Positions 32,853 to 39,596 of a stretch of DNA of 39,596 nt are shown piece by piece. The position numbers and the translations under genes are program-made. Where the stretch lies: assembly GCA_036675425.1 (NCBI GenBank), contig JAKFFB010000291.1:1-39596 (forward strand). The letters are read 5' to 3'. This DNA is from SCTD01 sp036675425. GTDB taxonomy: Bacteria > Actinomycetota > Actinomycetes > Mycobacteriales > SCTD01. The notes beneath the pieces were generated by a model. It was not told the origin of the DNA. It ran no database searches and saw nothing but the letters and a program-made list of their open reading frames with translations. Numbering within the stretch: position 1 is the stretch's first letter; each line of letters begins with the position of its first letter.

Positions 32853-35065
32853 GACCGGGCGCGGATCAGCAGCACCTGTGCCGTGTCCTTCTCCGGCAGC
32901 TCGACGCTCAGCCCCTGCTGCAGCTCCGCCGACGTCGCCGAGCCGACGAGCTCGCCGGACGGCGCGACGTAGAGGTCGAAGACCCGGTCGTCGGGGATCC
33001 CCTTCAGCGGGACGTCGACCGTGGACTCAGCAGCTGCCTGCCGGAAGACCAGCAGCGTCCCGCGGGCCTGCTCCGGGTCCCAGGTCTGCATGCCGGTCCA
33101 GGTCTTCTCGAGCGGGTCGGCCAGCAGCGGGTAGGTCACGCCCTCGGTGAGCAGGTCGCGGTGCGCGGCGTAGAAGCTCGTCCACGGCGCAGCGGCGGCG
33201 ACGACGGAGTCGGGCAGGTTGCGCAGGTCGCTGAAGAACGTCGGGTGCGACAGCAGCGCGATCGCCATCAGGGTGTCGACGGGAAAGCTCTCGTGCTGCC
33301 GTCCGCCGAGGAAGTGCTGGCCGAGCGACTCGGTCGGGATCCACGGGGCGAGGTTCCACAGGTTGTGCAGCAGCCGGTCGGGGGTCGGCGTGCCGTTCTG
33401 GAACCACGACGGGCCGCGCGTCACCGACGCGAACGGGAACAGCCGGTAGTCGTTGGTCTCGTCGATCTGGAAGGTGACGTGCGGGTGCGCCGCCTGCAGC
33501 CGGTCGACCATCGCGACGAACGCGTCCTGGTAGTCGTGCATGGTCCCCTGGCCGGCGCAGTCGACCCACATCAGGAAGTCGAACTTGAAGTAGGTCACCT
33601 GCCACTCGGTGATCGCCTCGGCGATGCGGCTCTCGATGTGCGGGATCGCCCGCGGGCCCCAGATGCCGATGCCGGCCTCGTTGGAGCTGCTGTCGGGCTG
33701 CAGCGCGTTGACCGCGGTGGTGCCGAGACCCGTGGGCGCGCAGGCCCAGTCGGGGTGCGCCTGGAAGGTCTCCGACGCCGGGTTGAAGTGCATCGGGCTC
33801 ATCCAGAGGCCGAGCTTCATCGGCGCGATCGCCTCGCGGACGGCGGTGAAGTCGGCGTCGGGGAAGCGCGGCCGGTACTTCGACGTCGGCGTGCCGTCCC
33901 AGCGCGGCTCCGGGAACTGCGGGGAGTCCGGCTGCCAGTCGCCCGAGATCGCCTGCCAGCCGTCGTCGAGGATGAACGTGTCGAGCCCCAGCGCCCTCGC
34001 CTTCGGCGCGGTCTCGAGCACCGTGGCGTAGTCCATGTCGTCCTTGGCGCCGGTCGAGATGACGTTGCTGTCGGTGCCGTTGGAGTTGAACGTCAGGTCG
34101 GCGGCGTACGGCGCGAGCCGGTGGTCGCGCAGGTAGCGGGTGAGCTGCCACGGCTCGTCGGTGTCGCGGTCGGTGCCGAAGCCGAGGAAGGCCGCGTCGA
34201 ACGCGAACGTCTCGCCGGCCGGCAGGACCCGGTGCCGCGCGGGCGCGTCGGTCGGGTTCTCGGCGTGGCCGTTCTCCTCGAGCGGGCCGAGGCTGATGAC
34301 GTCGCGGCTGTAGTCGACGACCAGCGCCGCGGTCGTCCCGTCGTACGACGCGCGTGACGACGGCAGGTCGTTGCGCTCGGCGACGAGGAAGGCCGTACGA
34401 CCGTCCTCCCGACTCATCGACAGCCACTGACCGGGGCCCTCGAGCGGCTCACCCGCGGTGGCGGTGCGGGTGTCCCGCCAGGTGCCGGCGTGCGGATCGC
34501 CGACGGTCACCGCGGGGCCGGTGTAGTCGGGCTCGCGCCAGTCGGCACCGGCCCGGAACGCGTGCAGGACGGGGACGGCTGTGCCGACCGCGGCCTCGTC
34601 CAGGGTGCCGCCGCGCAGCGGCAGCGGTGCCGTCGGGGTCAGCAGGGTCTGGGTGCGGAAGCCGGCCACGCCGTCGTACGCCTCGACGACGCGGGTGACC
34701 GCGACGCCGGGGAGGCCGGACAGCTCCATCCGGACCTGCAGGCCGCCGCGGTCCAGGCGCTGGACCGTGACGTCCTCGACCGTCAGCGCGTCGCTGCCGA
34801 TCGTCGCCGCGCCGATCGTCAGCGAGAAGTCGCGCGAGCCGGTGCTCCACTGCCGGTCCTGGCCGCGCTTGTCGAGCAGGGAGGTCGTGCCGAACGCGTC
34901 GCGGGACCAGCGGCGCTCGGCGACCGCGTTGCCGAGGACCACCTCGGTGTCGCTGACGTCCGCGTAGACGCTGCCGGCCCTCTCGTCGTGCCCGGACGGC
35001 CCGGACCAGGCGGGGGTGGTGCCGGCGACGAGGGCGGCGGTGACGAGGAGCGGGAGACGGCGCAT
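32849..35065 (-). CDS. Secreted GH36-like alpha-galactosidase (melibiase superfamily)
   Basis: 738 aa from ATG 35065, signal peptide to about residue 20. An N-terminal beta-sandwich (to about 320) precedes the (beta/alpha)8 domain. Motifs of clan GH-D are visible: LDTFILDDGWQ (361-371), KLGLWMSPM, and YFKFDFLMW with Asp496 as predicted nucleophile; the acid/base is probably in FQIDETNDYRLFPF (533-546), whose exact residue I cannot fix. A C-terminal beta domain ends the protein. It should release alpha-galactosyl or related residues from extracellular glycans or glycolipids. It lies head-to-head with the PucR-type regulator and 77 nt upstream of the ceramidase-like gene on the same strand. Confidence 0.82.
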   Translation of the reverse strand: MRRLPLLVTAALVAGTTPAWSGPSGHDERAGSVYADVSDTEVVLGNAVAERRWSRDAFGTTSLLDKRGQDRQWSTGSRDFSLTIGAATIGSDALTVEDVTVQRLDRGGLQVRMELSGLPGVAVTRVVEAYDGVAGFRTQTLLTPTAPLPLRGGTLDEAAVGTAVPVLHAFRAGADWREPDYTGPAVTVGDPHAGTWRDTRTATAGEPLEGPGQWLSMSREDGRTAFLVAERNDLPSSRASYDGTTAALVVDYSRDVISLGPLEENGHAENPTDAPARHRVLPAGETFAFDAAFLGFGTDRDTDEPWQLTRYLRDHRLAPYAADLTFNSNGTDSNVISTGAKDDMDYATVLETAPKARALGLDTFILDDGWQAISGDWQPDSPQFPEPRWDGTPTSKYRPRFPDADFTAVREAIAPMKLGLWMSPMHFNPASETFQAHPDWACAPTGLGTTAVNALQPDSSSNEAGIGIWGPRAIPHIESRIAEAITEWQVTYFKFDFLMWVDCAGQGTMHDYQDAFVAMVDRLQAAHPHVTFQIDETNDYRLFPFASVTRGPSWFQNGTPTPDRLLHNLWNLAPWIPTESLGQHFLGGRQHESFPVDTLMAIALLSHPTFFSDLRNLPDSVVAAAAPWTSFYAAHRDLLTEGVTYPLLADPLEKTWTGMQTWDPEQARGTLLVFRQAAAESTVDVPLKGIPDDRVFDLYVAPSGELVGSATSAELQQGLSVELPEKDTAQVLLIRARS

Positions 35066-35132
35066 GTGGGGGACTTCGCCCTCCGGCCACGGTCTCCCGT
35101 CGGCTGTGACCCGGATTCTTCCGGTACGTGTT

Positions 35133-35144
35133 GTGAGGGGTCAC
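35133..35144. promoter_or_regulatory. GTGA-N4-TCAC element between alpha-galactosidase and PucR-type genes
   Basis: GTGAGGGGTCAC; toward the alpha-galactosidase it reads GTGACCCCTCAC followed by AAC, 67 nt before that start. It also lies 35 nt before the regulator start at 35180, so one site could serve both genes. Confidence 0.55.
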
Positions 35145-35179
35145 GAGACACGGCCGCGGCGCTGGTGCAGAGTGCACTC

Positions 35180-36343
35180 GTGGAAGTGGATCTCTACCGG
35201 CGGGTGCAGAAGGTGCTGCCCGCGCTCGCCCGGCGGATGATCGCGACCTTCCCGGAGGAGGTGCCGCTCTACGCGCTGCTGCCGCGCGAGCAGCTCGAGG
35301 GCGAGGTGCTCGCCATCTGCGAGGACAACCTCAGGACCTTCTTCTCCACCCTCATCGAGGACCGCCCGCCGACCGAGGACGAGCTCGCCGAGCCCCGCGC
35401 CTCGGCCGCGCGGCGGGCGCAGGAGCGGGTGCCGCTGGCGGCGGTGCTGACCGCGTACCACCTCGGCGGCCGCATCGGCTGGGCCGAGCTGGTCGCGCAG
35501 GCGCGACCCGACGAGACGCCCGAGCTGCTGGCCGCGGCGGACCGGGTTCAGCGCTACGTGCAGGCCGTGACGGCCGTCGTCGCGACGGCGTACCTGCAGG
35601 AGCAGCAGGCGATCTCGGGCGAGGAGGGAGATGTCCTCCGTGCTCTCGTCGCCGCGCTGCTGGCCGGTGAGCCGGCGGGGGAGCTGGCCGAGCGGCTGGG
35701 CCGCAAGCTGCCGACCCGCTGGGTCGTGCTGGCCCTGGACATCGGTGCGCACCCGGACGAGGAGCGCTCGGAGGCGGTGGCCGCGCGCCGGAAGGTGCGT
35801 CGGGTGCAGGCCGTGCTGGACGAGCACGTGGGAGAGCCGGTGCTGGCGCAGCTGCACGCCTCCGGCGGGATCGTGCTGCTGCCCGACGACGGGCCGCCGG
35901 TGTCGCAGCTGGTCGCCGAGCTGCAGGGCGCGGCGGGAGCTCCGCTGCGGGCAGGAGCGGCCTCCGCGGGGACGACCGCCGGTGTGAGCGAGGCGGCCGC
36001 CCAGGCGCGCGAGGTGCTGCGGCTGGCCGGGGCCGAGCCCGGGCTCTACGTGCTGCGGGACGTGCTGCTCGACTACCAGCTCAGCCGTCCCAGCGACGCC
36101 CAGCAGCAGCTCGCCGGGCTGCTCGACCCGCTGGAGCGCTTCCCGGACCTGCTGCGCACGCTCGAGGCCTACCTCGACCAGGACCTCGACCGCCGCCGGA
36201 CCGCCGCGGCGCTGCACGTGCACCCGAACACGCTCGACTACCGGCTGAAGCGGGTCGTGGAGCTGACCGGCCTGGAGCCGGCGACGACCAAGGGCCTGCA
36301 GCTGCTCGCCGGTGCCGTGGCCGTCCGCCGCCTCGGCGGCTGA
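35180..36343 (+). CDS. PucR-type helix-turn-helix transcriptional regulator
   Basis: 387 aa from GTG 35180 (GTG 35165 is also in frame). The N-terminal 160 residues are helical and resemble the RsbRD-like N-terminal domain of PucR-family regulators (VQKVLPALARRMIATFPEEVPLYALLP). A GGDEF-like middle domain follows. The C-terminal PucR HTH domain is clear: LRTLEAYLDQDLDRRRTAAALHVHPNTLDYRLKRVVELTGLEP. Such regulators often control neighbouring catabolic genes in response to a substrate. It is divergent from the alpha-galactosidase gene with one GTGA-N4-TCAC element between them, a candidate operator; control is inference. Confidence 0.85.
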   Translation: MEVDLYRRVQKVLPALARRMIATFPEEVPLYALLPREQLEGEVLAICEDNLRTFFSTLIEDRPPTEDELAEPRASAARRAQERVPLAAVLTAYHLGGRIGWAELVAQARPDETPELLAAADRVQRYVQAVTAVVATAYLQEQQAISGEEGDVLRALVAALLAGEPAGELAERLGRKLPTRWVVLALDIGAHPDEERSEAVAARRKVRRVQAVLDEHVGEPVLAQLHASGGIVLLPDDGPPVSQLVAELQGAAGAPLRAGAASAGTTAGVSEAAAQAREVLRLAGAEPGLYVLRDVLLDYQLSRPSDAQQQLAGLLDPLERFPDLLRTLEAYLDQDLDRRRTAAALHVHPNTLDYRLKRVVELTGLEPATTKGLQLLAGAVAVRRLGG

Positions 36344-36379
36344 GCGCGCGGCAGGGCTCTCTCTCCCCTCGCCCCCCGG

Positions 36380-36444
36380 GTGATCCACGCGGACCTTGAG
36401 GTGGATCTGCCGCCGGGATCCACCTCAACTTCCGCGTGGATCAC
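36380..36444. repeat. Long intergenic hairpin, element D
   Basis: GTGATCCACGCGG (36380-36392) pairs with CCGCGTGGATCAC (36432-36444) and TTGAGGTGGATC (36396-36407) with GATCCACCTCAA (36417-36428), giving a 28-position stem with two mismatches and a 9-nt loop. It lies after the PucR-type gene. Its TGATCCAC outer end and GGATCC core recall elements A to C, but overall identity is low. It could be a terminator or a small non-autonomous element. Confidence 0.65.
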
Positions 36445-36459
36445 GTGGAGACGGGGGCT

Positions 36460-36471
36460 GTGATCCGTCCC
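36460..36471. promoter_or_regulatory. GTGA-N4-TCCC element upstream of ceramidase-like gene 2
   Basis: GTGATCCGTCCC followed by AAC, one mismatch from the GTGA-N4-TCAC repeat and sharing GTGATCCGTC with the site at 32841. It ends 69 nt before the start at 36541, the same gap as in ceramidase-like gene 1. Confidence 0.5.
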
Positions 36472-36540
36472 AACCGGCGCCGCTGACGTTCGGAGCGCAG
36501 CCGGGAGGAGGCGGGCCGCCGTACGGCGAAGACCGCCTGC

Positions 36541-38244
36541 ATGCGATCCGTCCTGCGTGCCGTCGTCACCGGAGTCACCGTCGGGGCCGTCGGCCTCGGC
36601 TCGGCCTGGGGGGCGGCCGTCGTCAGCACCCCGCCGCTGCCCGAGCCGCCCGCCGCCGTGGCCGGCCTGGCCGGGGACGGGGCGTCCGAGGAGGAGCTCG
36701 CCGCGGCCCCCGCTGCGGTCGCTGCCGGCGAGCGGCTGCCGGCCGGGTGGTTCACGGTCGGCTCCGCGACGACCACCCTCGTCCCGCCGGCGGAGAAGTG
36801 GAAGCAGGGACCCGAGTGCGAGGGCTCGGCGCCCGAGCAGCTCTACACGCCGCTCACGCCCGAGGGCTGCCTGATCACCTTCGACATGCTCTGGGCGAAC
36901 GGCGTCGACGAGGAGAACCCGATCTCGGCGCGCTCCATCGCGCTGTCGAACGGCGCGGACACCGTCGTGTTCACCCTGATGGACACCGTCGGCTACATGG
37001 CGGCCTACCCGGCCGACCTCTGCGCCGACTGCGGCATCGACCAGATCCGCACCGCACTGTCCGGCGAGCTCGGCATCCCGGCGGCCAACCTGCAGATCTC
37101 CTCGAGCCACACGCACGCCGCGCCGTCGACCATCGCGAAGGGCGCCGCCTGGTACTACGAGTACGTCCGCGACCAGGTGAAGGCCTCCATCAAGGGCGCC
37201 GTGGCCGACCTGGCCGACAGCCCGCTGGCGCGGCTCGAGACCGGCTCGACGTCGGCCAAGGAGTTCAACGTCGACCGCCGCATCGCGAACCGCGCGGTCC
37301 CGGACTTCGAGCTGGCCTGGATGCGCGCGTTCGTACCCGGCACCACGACGACCACGGACGGCAAGGGCAAGAAGGACGGCACCACGACCACCACGCCGGA
37401 CCAGACCCTCGCGACCATCGGCAACTTCGCGGTGCACCCGACGATCCGCAACTCCAACGCGCGGCTGCACTCGGGCATGGTCGGGCCGTTCACGCGGCGC
37501 GTGGCCGAGCAGCTCGGCGGGGCGGCGCTGTTCCTGCCCGGCGCGCTGGGCGACCAGACGCCGGACAAGAGCTTCGGCATCAACGGCATCGGCATCGGCC
37601 TGGCCGACCGGATGCTCACCGACATCGGCCAGGGCGGCCACGTCCTGCAGACCAACGACATCGCGGTCGCGGCCACCACGGTGCAGGTGCCGATCGAGAA
37701 CCAGTTCTTCGTGGGGGCTCTCGCGACGGGCTACGCGGTGCGCGACTTCCTCCCGCCGTACGGCGGTGGTCCGCACGCCGTCGCGACCGAGAACAGCGGC
37801 AGCAACCTGCCCAACTGCGAGGGAGCCGGCTCCGTCCACGTCGTCACGCCGGTCAGCGCGATCCGCATCGGCGCCGTCCCGCCCGGCGGCAAGGTGAACC
37901 TCGGCCCGGAGCACTCGGTCCCCGTCGAGACCGACAACGTCGTCATCGTGCAGGCGCCGGGTGAGATCTTCGCGTCCATCGGCCTGATCGTGAAGGACTA
38001 CCTCAGCCGCTCGCAGAACGTGCTGGTCCAGGGCGTCACGAACGACACCATCGGCTACATCGTCCCGGCCAACCAGTACGACCTGTTCGCCTCCCAGGGC
38101 GTCGGCCTGGCCAACAACGCCGCCGAGGTGGGCAACTACGAGGAGGCGCTCTCCCTCGGCAGGTGCACCGGCGAGATCGTCATGAACGCGATGCTCGACA
38201 TGGGTGCCCAGCTCGGCGTGATGGGCGAGGGCGAGGGACGTTAG
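36541..38244 (+). CDS. Secreted neutral-ceramidase-like protein, compact form
   Basis: 567 aa from ATG 36541. A signal peptide or anchor covers about residues 1-28, then a Pro/Ala spacer to about 68. The ceramidase-like core starts WFTVGSATTTLVPP and contains SSSHTHAAPS with His190 and His192 in the zinc motif, and IGNFAVHPTI with His299 in the NFxxHP motif also seen in ceramidase-like gene 1. A Thr/Lys/Gly low-complexity loop (about 267-286, GTTTTTDGKGKKDGTTTTT) is inserted directly before the NFAVHP strand. LPGALGDQTPDKS matches the GDxxP position of the family. Likely an N-acyl lipid amidase outside the cell. Its TAG overlaps the TAA of the convergent nickel transporter gene. Confidence 0.72.
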   Translation: MRSVLRAVVTGVTVGAVGLGSAWGAAVVSTPPLPEPPAAVAGLAGDGASEEELAAAPAAVAAGERLPAGWFTVGSATTTLVPPAEKWKQGPECEGSAPEQLYTPLTPEGCLITFDMLWANGVDEENPISARSIALSNGADTVVFTLMDTVGYMAAYPADLCADCGIDQIRTALSGELGIPAANLQISSSHTHAAPSTIAKGAAWYYEYVRDQVKASIKGAVADLADSPLARLETGSTSAKEFNVDRRIANRAVPDFELAWMRAFVPGTTTTTDGKGKKDGTTTTTPDQTLATIGNFAVHPTIRNSNARLHSGMVGPFTRRVAEQLGGAALFLPGALGDQTPDKSFGINGIGIGLADRMLTDIGQGGHVLQTNDIAVAATTVQVPIENQFFVGALATGYAVRDFLPPYGGGPHAVATENSGSNLPNCEGAGSVHVVTPVSAIRIGAVPPGGKVNLGPEHSVPVETDNVVIVQAPGEIFASIGLIVKDYLSRSQNVLVQGVTNDTIGYIVPANQYDLFASQGVGLANNAAEVGNYEEALSLGRCTGEIVMNAMLDMGAQLGVMGEGEGR

Positions 38245-39515
38245 GCGAGGGCGGTCGCTGCGCGCGCGGCGACCGCCAGCCCGACGGCCGTCACGGCCAC
38301 CGCACCGGCGATCGGTGCCGCGTGCACCAGCCGGTGCAGCCGCGCGCCGGCCCGGTCGTGCAGCACGTCCCGGCCGCGCAGCACGGCGACGCCGACCAGG
38401 GTGACCGTCGTCGCGAGGCCGAGGCTGAAGGCGGCGATGAGCGTGAGGCCGTACGCCACCCTGCCCACGGCGAGCGCCGTCAGCAGGACCAGCAGCGCCG
38501 AGGGGGAGGGCAGCAGGCCGCCGGCTGCCCCGAGGGCGACGATGCCGGAGAGCGACTGCGGGGCAACGGGTTCCGCGCCGTGCTGGTGGTCGCGGGTGTG
38601 GTCGTGCCTCTCCCCGCGGGTCCTCCAGCGGCGGGCCAGCAGCCAGAGCCCGAGGCTCGCGAAGACCAGTCCGGTGACCAGCCCGATCGTCGCCGACAGC
38701 CGGGCGGCGTCCGGGGCGCGGGTGGCGCTCCAGAGCGCGAGGCCGAGGGCCAGCACCGAGCCGGTGTGCATCAGCGCGACGGTGCTGCCGAGCACGACGG
38801 CGTGCCGGACCCGGGCGCGCTCGCCGATCAGGTAGCCGGCCGCGACGGCCTTCCCGTGACCGGGGGCGAGGGCGTGCAGCGCGCCGACGGCGAAGGCGAC
38901 GAGCAGCGCCAGCAGCCCGCCCAGCACCCCGGGGGTGCTGTCGACCGCGGCGACGAACCGGCGCTCGAGCGGCAGCGCCCCGCCGAACGCGCCCTCGACC
39001 TCCGGAGCCTCGCGGCGCTCGGTCGCCGGGGCGGTCGCCTCGGGGTCGAGCCGCAGCCCGTGCTCGGGCTCGGCGGTCGAGAACATCACCCTGGTCGCCC
39101 CGTCCGGACCGGTCGCGGTGGCGAGCGTCCGGTAGCGGCTGTCCACGTCGTGCAGCAGCTCGAGCCGCACGCGCACCGCGTCGACCCGCTCCGGGCAGCG
39201 GAAGACCAGCCGCAGGCCCTCCTCGACGACGCTGCTCGTCCGCGGGTGCTCGGGGTCGCAGTCGGCGCCGCCCTGGGTCACCGCGACCCGGCGCTCGACC
39301 GACTCCCGCAGCTCGGCCGAGGACGCCAGCGCGGCGTCCTCCTCGCGGGTCAGCTCGGGACCCTCGCTCAGCCCGAGCGCGCCCGACAGCGCGGCCACGT
39401 CGTCGGGCGCGGCGTTCCACAGGATCGTGACGGTGTCACCCGTGGCGCTGATCCTGGCGAAGGACGGCAGGCCCAGCGGGTGCGCCGCCGCGGGGGCCGC
39501 CGGCACGAGCAGCAC
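38241..39515 (-). CDS. NicO/RcnA-type nickel/cobalt transporter with exported N-terminal domain
   Basis: At least 424 aa. The N-terminal 185 residues lie outside the membrane; the C-terminal part has about six membrane helices with family motifs HALAPGHGKAVAAGYL, GGLLPSPSALLVLL and SLGLATTVTLVGVAVL. A His-rich cytosolic loop HDHTRDHQHG lies between helices and fits metal handling. The GTG at 39515 gives a signal peptide that is too short (MLLVPAAPAAAHP); the open frame continues upstream through a basic and hydrophobic stretch to the window edge without ATG or GTG, so the true start may be a rare CTG (39563) or outside the window. Direction of transport is not decided by sequence. Confidence 0.82.
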   Translation of the reverse strand: MLLVPAAPAAAHPLGLPSFARISATGDTVTILWNAAPDDVAALSGALGLSEGPELTREEDAALASSAELRESVERRVAVTQGGADCDPEHPRTSSVVEEGLRLVFRCPERVDAVRVRLELLHDVDSRYRTLATATGPDGATRVMFSTAEPEHGLRLDPEATAPATERREAPEVEGAFGGALPLERRFVAAVDSTPGVLGGLLALLVAFAVGALHALAPGHGKAVAAGYLIGERARVRHAVVLGSTVALMHTGSVLALGLALWSATRAPDAARLSATIGLVTGLVFASLGLWLLARRWRTRGERHDHTRDHQHGAEPVAPQSLSGIVALGAAGGLLPSPSALLVLLTALAVGRVAYGLTLIAAFSLGLATTVTLVGVAVLRGRDVLHDRAGARLHRLVHAAPIAGAVAVTAVGLAVAARAATALA

Positions 39516-39596
39516 CAGCAGCAGGGCAAGACCGCCGTACGCCCGCCTCGCCTCGCGCCGCAGCGTAGGGCCACGAACCGGACGTACTGCGCATCG

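Noticed and set aside
37330..37395. Repetitive ACC/ACG-rich DNA as a microsatellite or CRISPR-like repeat
   Set aside because: It encodes the Thr/Lys/Gly loop of the ceramidase-like protein in frame; repeats are short and imperfect.

Overview
The window is a very GC-rich (about 70-73%) actinobacterial chromosome segment. Gene content (miaB, gluABCD, miaA, dapF, hflX, lexA in this order, an Sdh1-type succinate dehydrogenase, an SCO6745-family protein, a DUF6318-like lipoprotein, many secreted hydrolases), frequent GTG starts and leaderless-looking -10 boxes (TANNNT 6-7 nt before GTG) point to the Propionibacteriales, most likely Nocardioides or a close relative. This is inferred from gene families and synteny, not from a database search. 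No rRNA, tRNA, CRISPR array, insertion sequence or transposase gene was seen.

Layout. 1-184: start of a secreted protein running off the left edge. 468-1590: a TerC-type Mn exporter gene behind a yybP-ykoY-like Mn riboswitch. 1624-11345: conserved block with miaB, a small hypothetical, an sdhCAB operon, dodecin, the gluABCD glutamate importer and miaA. 11468-14310: secreted CocE/X-Pro peptidase and a divergent EAL protein. 14329-15845: dapF overlapping an SCO6745-family gene. 15904-18981: a sortase-anchored beta-propeller protein. 19015-20478: hflX.

20511-22402 is the most unusual stretch. Two tandem repeat units (period 205 bp) lie left of a two-gene cassette (DUF6318-like lipoprotein plus PKD-like exported protein), and an inverted partial copy lies right of it. 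Each copy carries the perfect palindrome GTTCCCGCGGGAAC. Part of the cassette falls to about 57% GC.

22425-25429: a Tat-exported M14 carboxypeptidase, lexA, and a divergent LysM protein behind its own SOS box, which looks like a YneA/DivS/ChiZ-type division inhibitor. 25426-39515 is an accessory region of exported hydrolases: an acyltransferase-3 protein, a penicillin/AHL-acylase-like Ntn hydrolase, two neutral-ceramidase-like proteins, a GH36-like alpha-galactosidase, a PucR-type regulator and a NicO-type nickel/cobalt transporter. The two ceramidase-like genes and the alpha-galactosidase gene share a GTGA-N4-TCMC-AAC element at nearly constant distance (67-69 nt) from their start codons. 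One copy also sits just upstream of the PucR-type gene, which suggests a small regulon for N-acyl-lipid and glycoside hydrolysis outside the cell.
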